Source: Hydrogenothermaceae bacterium
GTDB taxonomy: Bacteria > Aquificota > Aquificae > Hydrogenothermales > Hydrogenothermaceae
Assembly: GCA_026984415.1 (NCBI GenBank)
Contig: JALSSE010000114.1
Span: forward strand, 1 to 16,765
Direction: 5' to 3'
DNA: 16,765 nucleotides
Below the pieces are notes generated by a model. That model was not told the DNA's origin and ran no database searches. It saw only the letters and a list, made by a program, of their open reading frames with translations. Shown here piece after piece: positions 1 to 6,595 of this stretch. How positions within the stretch are numbered: the first letter of the stretch is position 1; each line of letters opens with the position of its first letter. Made by a program: the position numbers and the translations under genes.

Positions 1-999
1 AAGGATTATAGACATAGCCCCATGTGCTTGTATGAAGTAAGTTGGAACTTTTCCTTTTGCTATAGTAAAAACAATTAACATAACTAAAAACCACGTTATG
101 ACAAAAGAGATTTCTTTTATCCTTTTCCAATTTTTTAAATAACCAAATAAGCTAAAGTAAAAAGCAAGGGAATAAGGTAAAAAACCCCATAAAATCACGT
201 ATGGATAAAAAAACAAATCTGCCAAACCATTTGATTTTTTCGCAATAGCCCTTTTTAAAGTTTCTTCCATATAAACATCTAAAAATTCATTTCCGAATTT
301 AATATACATATAAACAAACCACCAGAAACCAAAGACAAGGACTAAAGGAATTCCAATGTGGAGCTTTAAAAATTTTAATTTTTCTAAAAACTTTTTAAAG
401 TTAAAGTTAACATCCCATAGAATATAAATGAAAACTATAAGACCAATCAAAATCATATATGGATAGCCTTTCGTCCAGATTGTTAGGATAAGGGCAAAAT
501 ACGAATAAAGTATATATTTCCATTTATTTTCTTTATATCCAACAATAAACAGATACAGAGTCAGAAGGAAAAAAAACGTTAAAGGGATTTCAGGTGATGC
601 GTACCTTGAGTTTGAGTAAAATTGTATACTAAAAGCTATAATAAATGCAGAAAGAATACCAACTTCTGTTCCGTGTAATTTTTTACCAATTAAAAAGGTA
701 AGGAAAATAGAGCCAATTCCAGCTAAAACGATAGGCAGCCTCATTGCAAATTCTGTCATACCAAAGATAAAAGCTGAAATAGCCATTAGCCAGTATGTAA
801 GAGGAGGTTTGTTAAACCTTGGCTCGTAGTTGTAGTAAATATCTAAAAAGTTATGTTTTTCAAACATCTCTCGGACAGCTTCTGCATAAAACGCTTCGTT
901 GGCTGTCCATATATCGTTTAACCATATATTCCAGAAGAATAGAAATCCTATCCATAAAAAGAAAAAATAGTACATCTGTTGTTTTTGTTTTTCTGTCAT
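1..999 (-). CDS. ArnT/PMT-like membrane glycosyltransferase (C-terminus cut by window edge)
   Basis: The frame is open for 333 codons from ATG at 999 to the left edge, so the C-terminus is missing. The protein is an integral membrane glycosyltransferase of the ArnT/dolichyl-phosphate-mannose transferase superfamily, which moves a sugar from a polyprenyl phosphate onto lipid A, protein or another acceptor on the outer face of the inner membrane. Support: a hydrophobic first helix (about residues 10-27), then the loop motif NEAFYAEAVREM (34-45), then RFNKPPLTYW (61-70), then many hydrophobic helices, and near the visible end AKGKVPTYF, which matches the K-x-P-x-Y motif of ArnT-like proteins. 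ArnT usually has Asp-Glu where this protein has Asn34-Glu35. CTGGAG lies just upstream of the start, and the ThiE-like gene ends 13 bases before it, so the two are probably cotranscribed. The sugar and acceptor cannot be told from sequence. Confidence 0.85.
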   Translation of the reverse strand, partial: MTEKQKQQMYYFFFLWIGFLFFWNIWLNDIWTANEAFYAEAVREMFEKHNFLDIYYNYEPRFNKPPLTYWLMAISAFIFGMTEFAMRLPIVLAGIGSIFLTFLIGKKLHGTEVGILSAFIIAFSIQFYSNSRYASPEIPLTFFFLLTLYLFIVGYKENKWKYILYSYFALILTIWTKGYPYMILIGLIVFIYILWDVNFNFKKFLEKLKFLKLHIGIPLVLVFGFWWFVYMYIKFGNEFLDVYMEETLKRAIAKKSNGLADLFFYPYVILWGFLPYSLAFYFSLFGYLKNWKRIKEISFVITWFLVMLIVFTIAKGKVPTYFIQAHGAMSIIL

Positions 1000-1012
1000 C
1001 AATTCTCCAGTC

Positions 1013-1573
1013 TCAATCAATAAAAAGTCTTATACCTGCTACACCGTAAACGCCAGTTTTTAGCACATCTGATATGTTTTTTTCGTTTATTCCCCCAAGG
1101 GCATAAACAGGGATATTTACAGATTCAACTATCTCTCTTAATTTTTCTAAACCTAGAGGTTCCCCTTTCCCTTCAACATGAAAAACAGGTGCTATAGTAA
1201 TGTAGTCTGCCCCATCTTTTTCTGCCTGTAAAGCACATTCTAAAGAATGGCAGGATTTACCAACTATAAGGTCTGAAAATTTATGTTTTACTGCTTCTAC
1301 AGGAATACTTTTTTCTGGAAGGTGAACTCCATTTGCATCAGAAAGTACAGCTATATCAACCCTCTCATTTATAAAGAAATAGGCATCATATCCTTTTATT
1401 AATTCTTTTAATCTAAGTGCGTATTTTAGCAATTCGTCAGAAGGAAGGTCTTTTTCCCTTAACTGGAACATTCTTATCCCTTTTTCCAACATAAGACTAA
1501 TCTGTTTTTCAAATGGATGTTTAAACTGTTTTCTATCAGAGATAGCGTAAAATTTCTGAAGGATTCTGTACAT
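1013..1573 (-). CDS. thiE: ThiE/TenI-family protein (thiamine phosphate synthase-like)
   Basis: 186 residues from ATG at 1573. ThiE joins hydroxymethylpyrimidine diphosphate to thiazole phosphate to give thiamine phosphate; TenI is a paralogue that aromatises the thiazole tautomer. The TIM-barrel signature is clear: QLREKD (37-42), FINERVDIAVLSDANGVHLPE (67-87 region), GKSCHSLE (105-112), GADYITIAPVF (121-131) and PVYALGGI (155-162). The length is short for ThiE, usually a little over 200 residues, and G-x-S-x-HSLE with HLPEKSIP resembles TenI, so the symbol is provisional. A TTG at 1576 could also start the frame, but ATG 1573 shares one base with the stop of the small upstream gene (TGATG), which favours coupled translation there. 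I saw no TPP riboswitch upstream and no other thi genes in the window. Confidence 0.8.
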   Translation of the reverse strand: MYRILQKFYAISDRKQFKHPFEKQISLMLEKGIRMFQLREKDLPSDELLKYALRLKELIKGYDAYFFINERVDIAVLSDANGVHLPEKSIPVEAVKHKFSDLIVGKSCHSLECALQAEKDGADYITIAPVFHVEGKGEPLGLEKLREIVESVNIPVYALGGINEKNISDVLKTGVYGVAGIRLFID

Positions 1574-1671
1574 CAATCACCTTTATCAAGGTAAAGTAAA
1601 ATACCAAAAATTATGATTGCTCCTGCTACCATTCCCATAATAACGATAGGAAACCATACATTTGGGTCCAT
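1573..1671 (-). CDS. Unrecognised 32-residue single-span membrane protein
   Basis: A 32-codon frame begins with ATG at 1671, preceded at a 9-base distance by a full GGAGG (1681-1685), and ends with TGA at 1573-1575 overlapping the ATG of the thiE-like gene by one base. The peptide begins MDPNVWFPIV, has one continuous hydrophobic helix (about residues 6-28, with a GMVAGA stretch) and ends in the charged tail YLDKGD. The strong ribosome binding site and TGATG junction indicate real translation. Its charge pattern suggests N-terminus out and C-terminal tail in the cytoplasm, but this is weak. I do not recognise a family. Tiny oxidase or transporter subunits (CydX-, CcoQ- or KdpF-like) have this size, but I saw no matching motif and none of their partners is next to it. 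It is the first gene of the leftward operon. Confidence 0.65.
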   Translation of the reverse strand: MDPNVWFPIVIMGMVAGAIIIFGILLYLDKGD

Positions 1672-1736
1672 AGCTTTATTCCTCCATAAATTTTTGTAAT
1701 AATATTATAAAATATTAACATTTTAAAGGAGGCAAT
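1672..1736. promoter_or_regulatory. Divergent promoter region between the small membrane protein and the Trm112-like gene
   Basis: This 65-base space serves both directions. For the minus strand, TATAAT lies at 1704-1709 with GGAGG at 1681-1685 before the 32-residue gene. For the plus strand, TATAAA lies at 1706-1711 and a strong AAGGAGG at 1726-1732, only four bases before the TTG start at 1737. The two candidate -10 boxes overlap, so the two promoters may exclude each other. No convincing -35 element was seen for either side, so the assignments are tentative. Confidence 0.4.
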
Positions 1737-1922
1737 TTGATACAAAAAGAATTTTTGGAAATTTTAGCCTGCCCGAAATGTAAAGGACAGCTTGAGTTTT
1801 TTTCAAATGAAAATCAGTACTTAATTTGTGAAAATTGCCAGCTTGCTTACCAGATAAAAGAGAAAATTCCAATCCTGTTAGTTGAAGAGGCAAAAAATCT
1901 TAAAGAAATAAAAAATGGGTAA
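1737..1922 (+). CDS. Trm112/YcaR-family zinc-binding protein
   Basis: 61 residues starting at TTG with AAGGAGG just upstream. It matches the Trm112p-like/UPF0434 family: an EILACPKCKG opening (residues 8-17), ENCQLAYQI in the middle and IPILL-x-EEA near the end, as in E. coli YcaR. Four cysteines in two CxxC pairs (12/15 and 31/34) should bind one zinc; many proteobacterial YcaR proteins have lost part of this site, whereas it is complete here. In eukaryotes and archaea Trm112 is an activating partner of tRNA, rRNA and release-factor methyltransferases. The bacterial role is poorly defined, so methyltransferase partnership is only a possibility. The last 8 bases overlap the start of the solute-binding protein gene, so the two are translationally linked. 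Confidence 0.85.
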   Translation: MIQKEFLEILACPKCKGQLEFFSNENQYLICENCQLAYQIKEKIPILLVEEAKNLKEIKNG

Positions 1923-3657
1923 TATTATAGCTTTTTTAAAGGCAATATTACTTTTAATTATACTTTTTATACCAATTTACATAATTTCTCCAAACAGTGA
2001 AAACATAGATTTATCAAGTATAAAAAAAGTAGATGTAAAAGATTTTAATCCAGTTATAGGGAAAGAAGGGGGAATTATAAAAAGTTCCCTTGCAGGCGAT
2101 GCAAAAACATTTAATCCTGTAATGGCTCAGGAAACAACTTCTACAGCTGTTATCGGAAGACTTTTTAATGGACTTACAAAGACAAATGTAAAAACACTTC
2201 TTCCAGAACCAGATTTAGCTGAAAGATGGGAAAGGGATAAAACAGGAACAAAATGGAGATTTTTCTTAAGAAAAGATGCAAAATGGTTTGATGGCAAGCC
2301 TGTAACAGCCGATGATGTTGTCTTTACCTATAATGAAATTTACTATAACGATAAAATCCCATCTTCCTCAAAAGATGTTTTGATTATAGAAGGAAAGAAA
2401 TTTATAGTCAGAAAAATAGACGATAAAACTGTTGAATTTATAATTCCAAAACCTTTTGCACCTTTTTTAAATGCTGTAGGACAGCCTATTCTTCCAAAAC
2501 ATGTTTTAGAAAAGTATGTAAAAAACGGAACATTTACTTCTGTATGGGGAGTTAATACAGACCCTAAAGATTTAATAGGTACAGGACCTTACAGACTTGT
2601 TTCCTATACAGTTGGACAGAGTGCTGTTTATGAAAGAAATCCATTCTACTGGGAAAAAGATAAAATAGGACAGAAAGTTCCCTATGTTCCAAAAATAAAA
2701 TCCCAGATAATTGGAGACCCTGATGTAAGGTTGATAAAATTTATTTCTGGAGAAACAGATTATTATGGGGTAAGGGCTACAGATTTAACAGAGCTTATTC
2801 CAAAGTCCAAAAAATTAGATTTTACAATATACAACCTTGGGGCAACCCCTTCTACACTCTTTGTTGTTTTTAACCAGAATCCCCGTTCTCCAATTCCAAA
2901 GTACAAATTAAAATGGTTTCAGAATAAAAAATTCAGACAGGCAATATCTTATGCAACAGATAGGAAAGGAATAATAAATATAGCTTATAACGGACTTGCA
3001 TACCCTATATACACAGCTGTTACCCCTGCAAACAGAAGGCTTTTTGATGAAAATTACTATCCAAAATACCCGTACAATCTAAAAAAAGCAGAGGAACTCC
3101 TAAAGGAAATAGGTTTCAAAAAAGGTAAAGATGGTTTCCTTTACGATAAAGAAGGGCATAAGTTAGAATTTACTTTAATTACAAATTCTGGAGCAAAAGA
3201 AAGGGAAACGATAGGTAATATTCTAAAAGATGATTTAAAAAGGATAGGTGTTGAAGTGAATTTTCAGGCAATAGATTTTAATAATCTTGTTTCTAAACTT
3301 ATGTCAAGTTTTGATTTTGAAGCTGTAATAATAGGACTAACAGGTAGTATGGACCCTTATTTTGGACAAAATGTATGGCTTTCTTCAGGACATCTTCACA
3401 TGTGGAATCCTAATCAGAAAAAGCCTGCAACAGAATGGGAAGCAAAAATAGATAAGCTATTTCAAAAGGCTGCTGTTGAGCTTGACCCAAAGAAAAGGGA
3501 TAAATTGTATAAAGAGGCATTTAAAATTTTAGGAGAGGAGCAACCAATGGTGTTTATAGTTGCCCCTGAAGAACTTATTGCCGTTAGGAATAAGCTAAAA
3601 AATGTTTTCCCAACTGTTTGGGGTTGGTATAAAGAAAATTATGTTTTTGTCGAATAG
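1915..3657 (+). CDS. Extracytoplasmic solute-binding protein, family 5 (peptide/nickel type)
   Basis: 580 residues, the full length of the DppA/OppA/NikA class, which captures peptides, nickel chelates or similar solutes outside the membrane for an ABC importer. Family features in order: GGIIKSSLAGDAKTFNP (52-68), DLAERWE (100-106), KWFDGKPVTADDVVFTYN (123-140), GTGPYRLVSY (222-231), ERNPFYW (240-246), FRQAISYATDR and the C-terminal AVRNKLKNV. The N-terminus has one hydrophobic helix (about 4-25) but no lipobox cysteine, so the protein is probably anchored by an uncleaved helix or released, not a lipoprotein. No permease or ATPase gene lies nearby. ATG 1915 overlaps the preceding gene by 8 bases and lacks a strong ribosome binding site of its own, which suggests coupling. 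The ligand cannot be predicted. Confidence 0.88.
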   Translation: MGNIIAFLKAILLLIILFIPIYIISPNSENIDLSSIKKVDVKDFNPVIGKEGGIIKSSLAGDAKTFNPVMAQETTSTAVIGRLFNGLTKTNVKTLLPEPDLAERWERDKTGTKWRFFLRKDAKWFDGKPVTADDVVFTYNEIYYNDKIPSSSKDVLIIEGKKFIVRKIDDKTVEFIIPKPFAPFLNAVGQPILPKHVLEKYVKNGTFTSVWGVNTDPKDLIGTGPYRLVSYTVGQSAVYERNPFYWEKDKIGQKVPYVPKIKSQIIGDPDVRLIKFISGETDYYGVRATDLTELIPKSKKLDFTIYNLGATPSTLFVVFNQNPRSPIPKYKLKWFQNKKFRQAISYATDRKGIINIAYNGLAYPIYTAVTPANRRLFDENYYPKYPYNLKKAEELLKEIGFKKGKDGFLYDKEGHKLEFTLITNSGAKERETIGNILKDDLKRIGVEVNFQAIDFNNLVSKLMSSFDFEAVIIGLTGSMDPYFGQNVWLSSGHLHMWNPNQKKPATEWEAKIDKLFQKAAVELDPKKRDKLYKEAFKILGEEQPMVFIVAPEELIAVRNKLKNVFPTVWGWYKENYVFVE

Positions 3658-3678
3658 ATTACTTAATAAAGTTATAAC

Positions 3679-3706
3679 TTGACAACTCTATAAAAATTCA
3701 TATATT
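3679..3706 (+). promoter_or_regulatory. Sigma-70-type promoter of the cytochrome c / JAMM unit
   Basis: A perfect TTGACA (3679-3684) is followed after 16 bases by TATATT (3701-3706), or after 18 bases by TATTAT (3703-3708). It lies between the stop of the solute-binding protein gene and the AAGGAGG before the cytochrome c start at 3752. Transcription would begin near 3713-3715. Confidence 0.6.
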
Positions 3707-3728
3707 ATATTTATAATAATATATGAAT
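3696..3728. repeat. 33-base palindrome over the cytochrome c promoter (operator candidate)
   Basis: Two perfect 13-base arms, ATTCATATATTAT (3696-3708) and ATAATATATGAAT (3716-3728), flank a 7-base centre. The left arm covers the -10 element and the predicted start point falls in the centre, so only the right arm would be transcribed. That placement fits a protein-binding operator better than an mRNA hairpin. There is no T-run after it, so it is not a terminator for the gene upstream. Confidence 0.5.
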
Positions 3729-3751
3729 AGGCGAATAAGGAGGAAAGAGAA

Positions 3752-4075
3752 ATGAAAAAACTTATAGTTGGTGTAGTGGTAGGTTTTTCAGTAATGGTTA
3801 TGCCGTCTTTTGCGTCAATGGGTAAACAGTTATTCCAGTCAAAAGGATGTTCAGCATGCCACAATCCTAATTTAGATACGACTGGACCAGCTTTGAAAAA
3901 GATTGCTGCAAAATACCGTGGTAATGAAGAACATTTAATTAAATTCTTAAAGGGAAAAGCAGCTCCAAAAGTAGAACCTGAAAAATTTACAATTATGAAA
4001 CCACAGTTAAATGATACAAAAAGATTATCTGACCAGGAATTAAAAGAACTGGTAAAATTTATTATCAGCCATTAA
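3752..4075 (+). CDS. Periplasmic class I monoheme cytochrome c
   Basis: 107 residues with a cleavable Sec signal (KK then a hydrophobic core, cleavage probably after SFA at residue 21). The mature protein of about 86 residues has one heme site CSACH (33-37) and a likely distal ligand Met82 in the IMKPQ context, with a C-terminal helix DQELKELVKFI. Size and layout match small electron carriers such as cytochromes c-551/c-552 (c8 type), which pass electrons from the bc1 complex to oxidases or reductases in the periplasm. It has its own promoter and a strong AAGGAGG, and the JAMM gene follows 18 bases later. The bc1 operon lies just beyond a terminator on the opposite strand, so a partnership is plausible but unproven. 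Confidence 0.92.
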   Translation: MKKLIVGVVVGFSVMVMPSFASMGKQLFQSKGCSACHNPNLDTTGPALKKIAAKYRGNEEHLIKFLKGKAAPKVEPEKFTIMKPQLNDTKRLSDQELKELVKFIISH

Positions 4076-4093
4076 CAGTTAAAAAGGGAAAAG

Positions 4094-4513
4094 TTGTTAA
4101 AAATTAAAGAAGAATTAATAAAAGAAATTCAAAAGCAAGGGGAAGAAGGTTATCCCTACGAAATATGTGGGTTTATTTTAGGAAAAATTGATTACCAGTC
4201 TGGAGAAAGGGAAGCAGAAGAAATATACCAGGTTGAAAATCAGAATAAAGAAAGGGCTAACGATAGGTTTGAAATAGACCCGAAAGATTATTTAAAAGTA
4301 GAAAATTACGCAGATGAAAAAGGAATTCAGATAATAGGTATATACCATACCCATCCAGACCATCCTGATAGACCTTCCCAGACAGATTTGATGTTTGCAC
4401 AACCTGACATGTCTTATATTATTATGTCTGTAAAAGAAGGTAAAGCTTCAAACTGGAGAAGTTGGGAATTAGAAGGAAATAAATTTATTGAAGAAAAAGT
4501 AGAAATTATTTAA
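4094..4513 (+). CDS. JAMM/MPN+ metalloprotease (bacterial Mov34 family)
   Basis: 139 residues from a TTG start with AGGGA a few bases upstream. The complete JAMM zinc site is visible: Glu23 in YEICGF, His85 and His87 in HTHP, then Ser95 and Asp98 (H-x-H-x7-S-x2-D). The bacterial family includes enzymes that cleave residues from the C-terminus of ubiquitin-like sulfur carriers (for example Mec, which releases cysteine from CysO in mycobacteria). In a sulfur-metabolising thermophile such a role in sulfur-carrier processing is possible, but no ThiS, MoaD or CysO-like gene is adjacent. The gene is cotranscribed with the cytochrome c upstream and ends just before a hairpin terminator. Confidence 0.88.
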   Translation: MLKIKEELIKEIQKQGEEGYPYEICGFILGKIDYQSGEREAEEIYQVENQNKERANDRFEIDPKDYLKVENYADEKGIQIIGIYHTHPDHPDRPSQTDLMFAQPDMSYIIMSVKEGKASNWRSWELEGNKFIEEKVEII

Positions 4514-4518
4514 GATAA

Positions 4519-4537
4519 GTCCCTCTTAATGAGGGAC
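4519..4537. terminator. Hairpin terminator between converging JAMM and petC genes
   Basis: A perfect 7-base stem GTCCCTC / GAGGGAC with a 5-base loop sits in the 30-base gap between two converging stop codons. It is followed on the plus strand by the T-rich ATTTATTT and on the minus strand by TTATCTTAAATAATTT, so it may stop transcripts in both directions. The T tracts are not long, so efficiency is uncertain. Confidence 0.7.
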
Positions 4538-4543
4538 ATTTAT

Positions 4544-5383
4544 TTAATGGACATTTTTCCAGATTTTTTTCTTCCAGGCAAAAGTTAATCCTGCAAGAAC
4601 AATCAAATAACCTAAAACCCAGAACCCAACCTTATTTCTCTGTTCTTTATGTGGGTCTGCTATTTTATCTAAATATTCAACAACTTTTGTAGCAGATTCT
4701 TCAGATAAGCCTAACCTTGGCATAGATGTACCTGGTAACATTACCTGAGGGTTATTTATAAATGTTAACAAATACTCGTGTTCTTTAGCTTTTCCCATAA
4801 GAGAAAGGTCAGGTGGAACTTTACCTAAATAGTCGTTTAAGTAATCTTTATCAGTGTGGGCGTATATTTTTTGATATCTTACACTGTGGCATCTTGTACA
4901 TGCATCATTTAGTATTTCCTTCCCAGTTAACTCTTCAGCAGGTTTGGCAACACTTTTTAAATAAGCATAAATATTTCCTATCTGAACTTCTGTAAGGTAA
5001 GACATAGCTGGCATTGCAAATTTTGGAAATTTAGTTGTTCCCTGAGGGTCTTTTACAAATGCTGCAAAAAAGTGAGGTTCTATTATATTTGCTATATTTG
5101 ACAGGTCAGGAGGGACAACTTTAAATGAAAGCTCTGCTGTTTTTTTATCCATAGTTGCTGAAATACCGTCAGCTTCTACACCGTGACAGGAAGCACAATT
5201 TGTTTTAAAAAGTTTTTTTCCTTCTTCAGGGTTTCCATTAAGTTGGACTTTAGGTAAATCTAAATAGTTGTAATCAGGTTCAGGTACAGTTCCATGCATT
5301 TCATGTTTTGCAAAAGGTTCTATTCCAATATACGTTGCTAAAACAATAACAGTTAAAATAGCTAATATTTTTAAATCTTTCAT
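4544..5383 (-). CDS. petC: Cytochrome bc1 complex diheme cytochrome c subunit
   Basis: 279 residues and the last gene of the petABC operon. It occupies the cytochrome c1 position and passes electrons from the Rieske centre to soluble acceptors. Two cytochrome c folds lie in tandem: heme sites CASCH (63-67) and CTRCH (162-166), with likely distal methionines in MPAM (Met124 or Met127) and SMPR (Met221). There is a hydrophobic N-terminal helix (4-22) and a C-terminal anchor (about 253-270) ending in a basic tail, so the heme domains face the periplasm. The epsilonproteobacterial complex has a diheme subunit of this kind, unlike the monoheme c1 of most proteobacteria. The ATG overlaps the petB stop by one base (TAATG), giving coupled translation. 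Confidence 0.9.
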   Translation of the reverse strand: MKDLKILAILTVIVLATYIGIEPFAKHEMHGTVPEPDYNYLDLPKVQLNGNPEEGKKLFKTNCASCHGVEADGISATMDKKTAELSFKVVPPDLSNIANIIEPHFFAAFVKDPQGTTKFPKFAMPAMSYLTEVQIGNIYAYLKSVAKPAEELTGKEILNDACTRCHSVRYQKIYAHTDKDYLNDYLGKVPPDLSLMGKAKEHEYLLTFINNPQVMLPGTSMPRLGLSEESATKVVEYLDKIADPHKEQRNKVGFWVLGYLIVLAGLTFAWKKKIWKNVH

Positions 5384-6585
5384 TATTGATTACCTCCACG
5401 CTCTATCTGCTTTTTCTCTATTTTAGAGATAATAGGTAGAGCTATGAAAAAACCAAAGAATATTAAAGTTCCAATAAAACCTAACCATCCGTAAAGACCT
5501 GTTGGAGGTAATTTTCCTAAAACAGTTAAAAATACAAAATCTGCAACAAAAATCCAGAATGCTATTTTGTATAAAGGTCTATAATTTCCGCTTTTTATCG
5601 GGGAAGTATCTATCCACGGCAAAAACATTGCAACAAACATACTGAGAACAAAGGCAATTAATCCTAAATTCTGACTAAAGAAAAATCCCCTTAAAACTTC
5701 ATAAAATGCCAAGAAATACCATTCAGGATAAATATGGGGAGGAGTTTGCAGATAATTTGCAGGTGTGAAGTTAATAGGGTCCATAGCAAAGTGGAACTGG
5801 AAGAAAACCAAATAAAAGAAAAATATTAAAAACACAGACATCACAAAAAATTCTTTTGACATAAAAACAGGCCAGAAAGGAATACCCTTTGTTTTTTTCT
5901 CTTCTTTTGTGAGTTCAATTCCATCTTCGTTATTACTTCCAACTATTCTAACTGCGTATAAATGTATTCCAGTAAATACAATCAATAGTAAAGGTAAAAG
6001 AACTACATGAAGGGCAAAAAATCTCGTTAAGGTTGCATCTTCAACTATAAAATTACCTCTTATCCAGATTACCAAATCTGGTCCAATTACAGGGATTTTT
6101 TCAAATAAAGTGGTAATTGTTTGTGCAGCCCAGTATGACATCTGTCCCCACGGCAAAAGATAACCTGTAAATGCTGTAGCAGCCATCAGGATAAATAGTA
6201 AATATCCTGTGAGCCATACTATTTCTCTTGGAGGTTTGAAAGAGCCGTAATAAATGCCCCTTCCCATGTGGACAAATAAAACTAAAAACATTATACTTGC
6301 ACCAACTGCGTGGATATGTCTGAATAACCATCCATATTCAACATCCATCATTATAGTTTTATTTACACTGTCAAAAGCAAGTTTCGCATCAGGTTTGTAG
6401 TACATTAAAACAAAAAGTCCACTGATTATTAAGATTACAAGGACAAGCATTATTAAAACGCCAAAACTCCACAGAAAGTTAATATTTTTAGGAATGTAAT
6501 ACTCTGTCATCATTATTTTCATTAGAGCATTTATAGCTAATCTTTCATCTAACCACTGGATAAATCCACCTTTTTTCTTTTCCAT
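5383..6585 (-). CDS. petB: Cytochrome b subunit of the cytochrome bc1 complex
   Basis: 400 residues, full length and unsplit, with about eight membrane helices. It carries both b hemes and the Qo and Qi quinone sites. Heme ligands are His92 and His106 in helix B (RHIHAVGAS, VHMGRGIYYGSF) and His193 and His208 in helix D (ALHVV, GIHLYAVR). The Qo motif PEWY is at 287-290. The helix D histidines are 15 apart, as in cytochrome b6, whereas helix B has the usual 14. No cysteine is present, so there is no site for the covalent extra heme of b6f. The ribosome binding site AAGGGGG overlaps the petA stop, and the end overlaps petC by one base, so the three subunits are made from one coupled message. 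Confidence 0.95.
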   Translation of the reverse strand: MEKKKGGFIQWLDERLAINALMKIMMTEYYIPKNINFLWSFGVLIMLVLVILIISGLFVLMYYKPDAKLAFDSVNKTIMMDVEYGWLFRHIHAVGASIMFLVLFVHMGRGIYYGSFKPPREIVWLTGYLLFILMAATAFTGYLLPWGQMSYWAAQTITTLFEKIPVIGPDLVIWIRGNFIVEDATLTRFFALHVVLLPLLLIVFTGIHLYAVRIVGSNNEDGIELTKEEKKTKGIPFWPVFMSKEFFVMSVFLIFFFYLVFFQFHFAMDPINFTPANYLQTPPHIYPEWYFLAFYEVLRGFFFSQNLGLIAFVLSMFVAMFLPWIDTSPIKSGNYRPLYKIAFWIFVADFVFLTVLGKLPPTGLYGWLGFIGTLIFFGFFIALPIISKIEKKQIERGGNQ

Positions 6586-6595
6586 TTTTGCCCCC

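Noticed and set aside
819..1049. Plus-strand frame of 76 codons near the left end
   Set aside because: It lies opposite the glycosyltransferase frame, whose motifs are clear, and has no ribosome binding site or family features.
1577..1736. Possible TPP riboswitch upstream of the thiE-like gene
   Set aside because: The space is filled by the 32-residue gene and a short AT-rich promoter, and no THI-box motif such as CUGAGA is present.
3696..3728. Palindrome as terminator of the solute-binding protein gene
   Set aside because: The stem is nearly all A:T, there is no T-run after it, and it sits on a good promoter.
5383..6585. Cytochrome b6f instead of bc1
   Set aside because: The cytochrome b is not split into b6 and subunit IV, has eight helices, lacks the covalent-heme cysteine and is followed by a c-type subunit with two hemes in place of cytochrome f.
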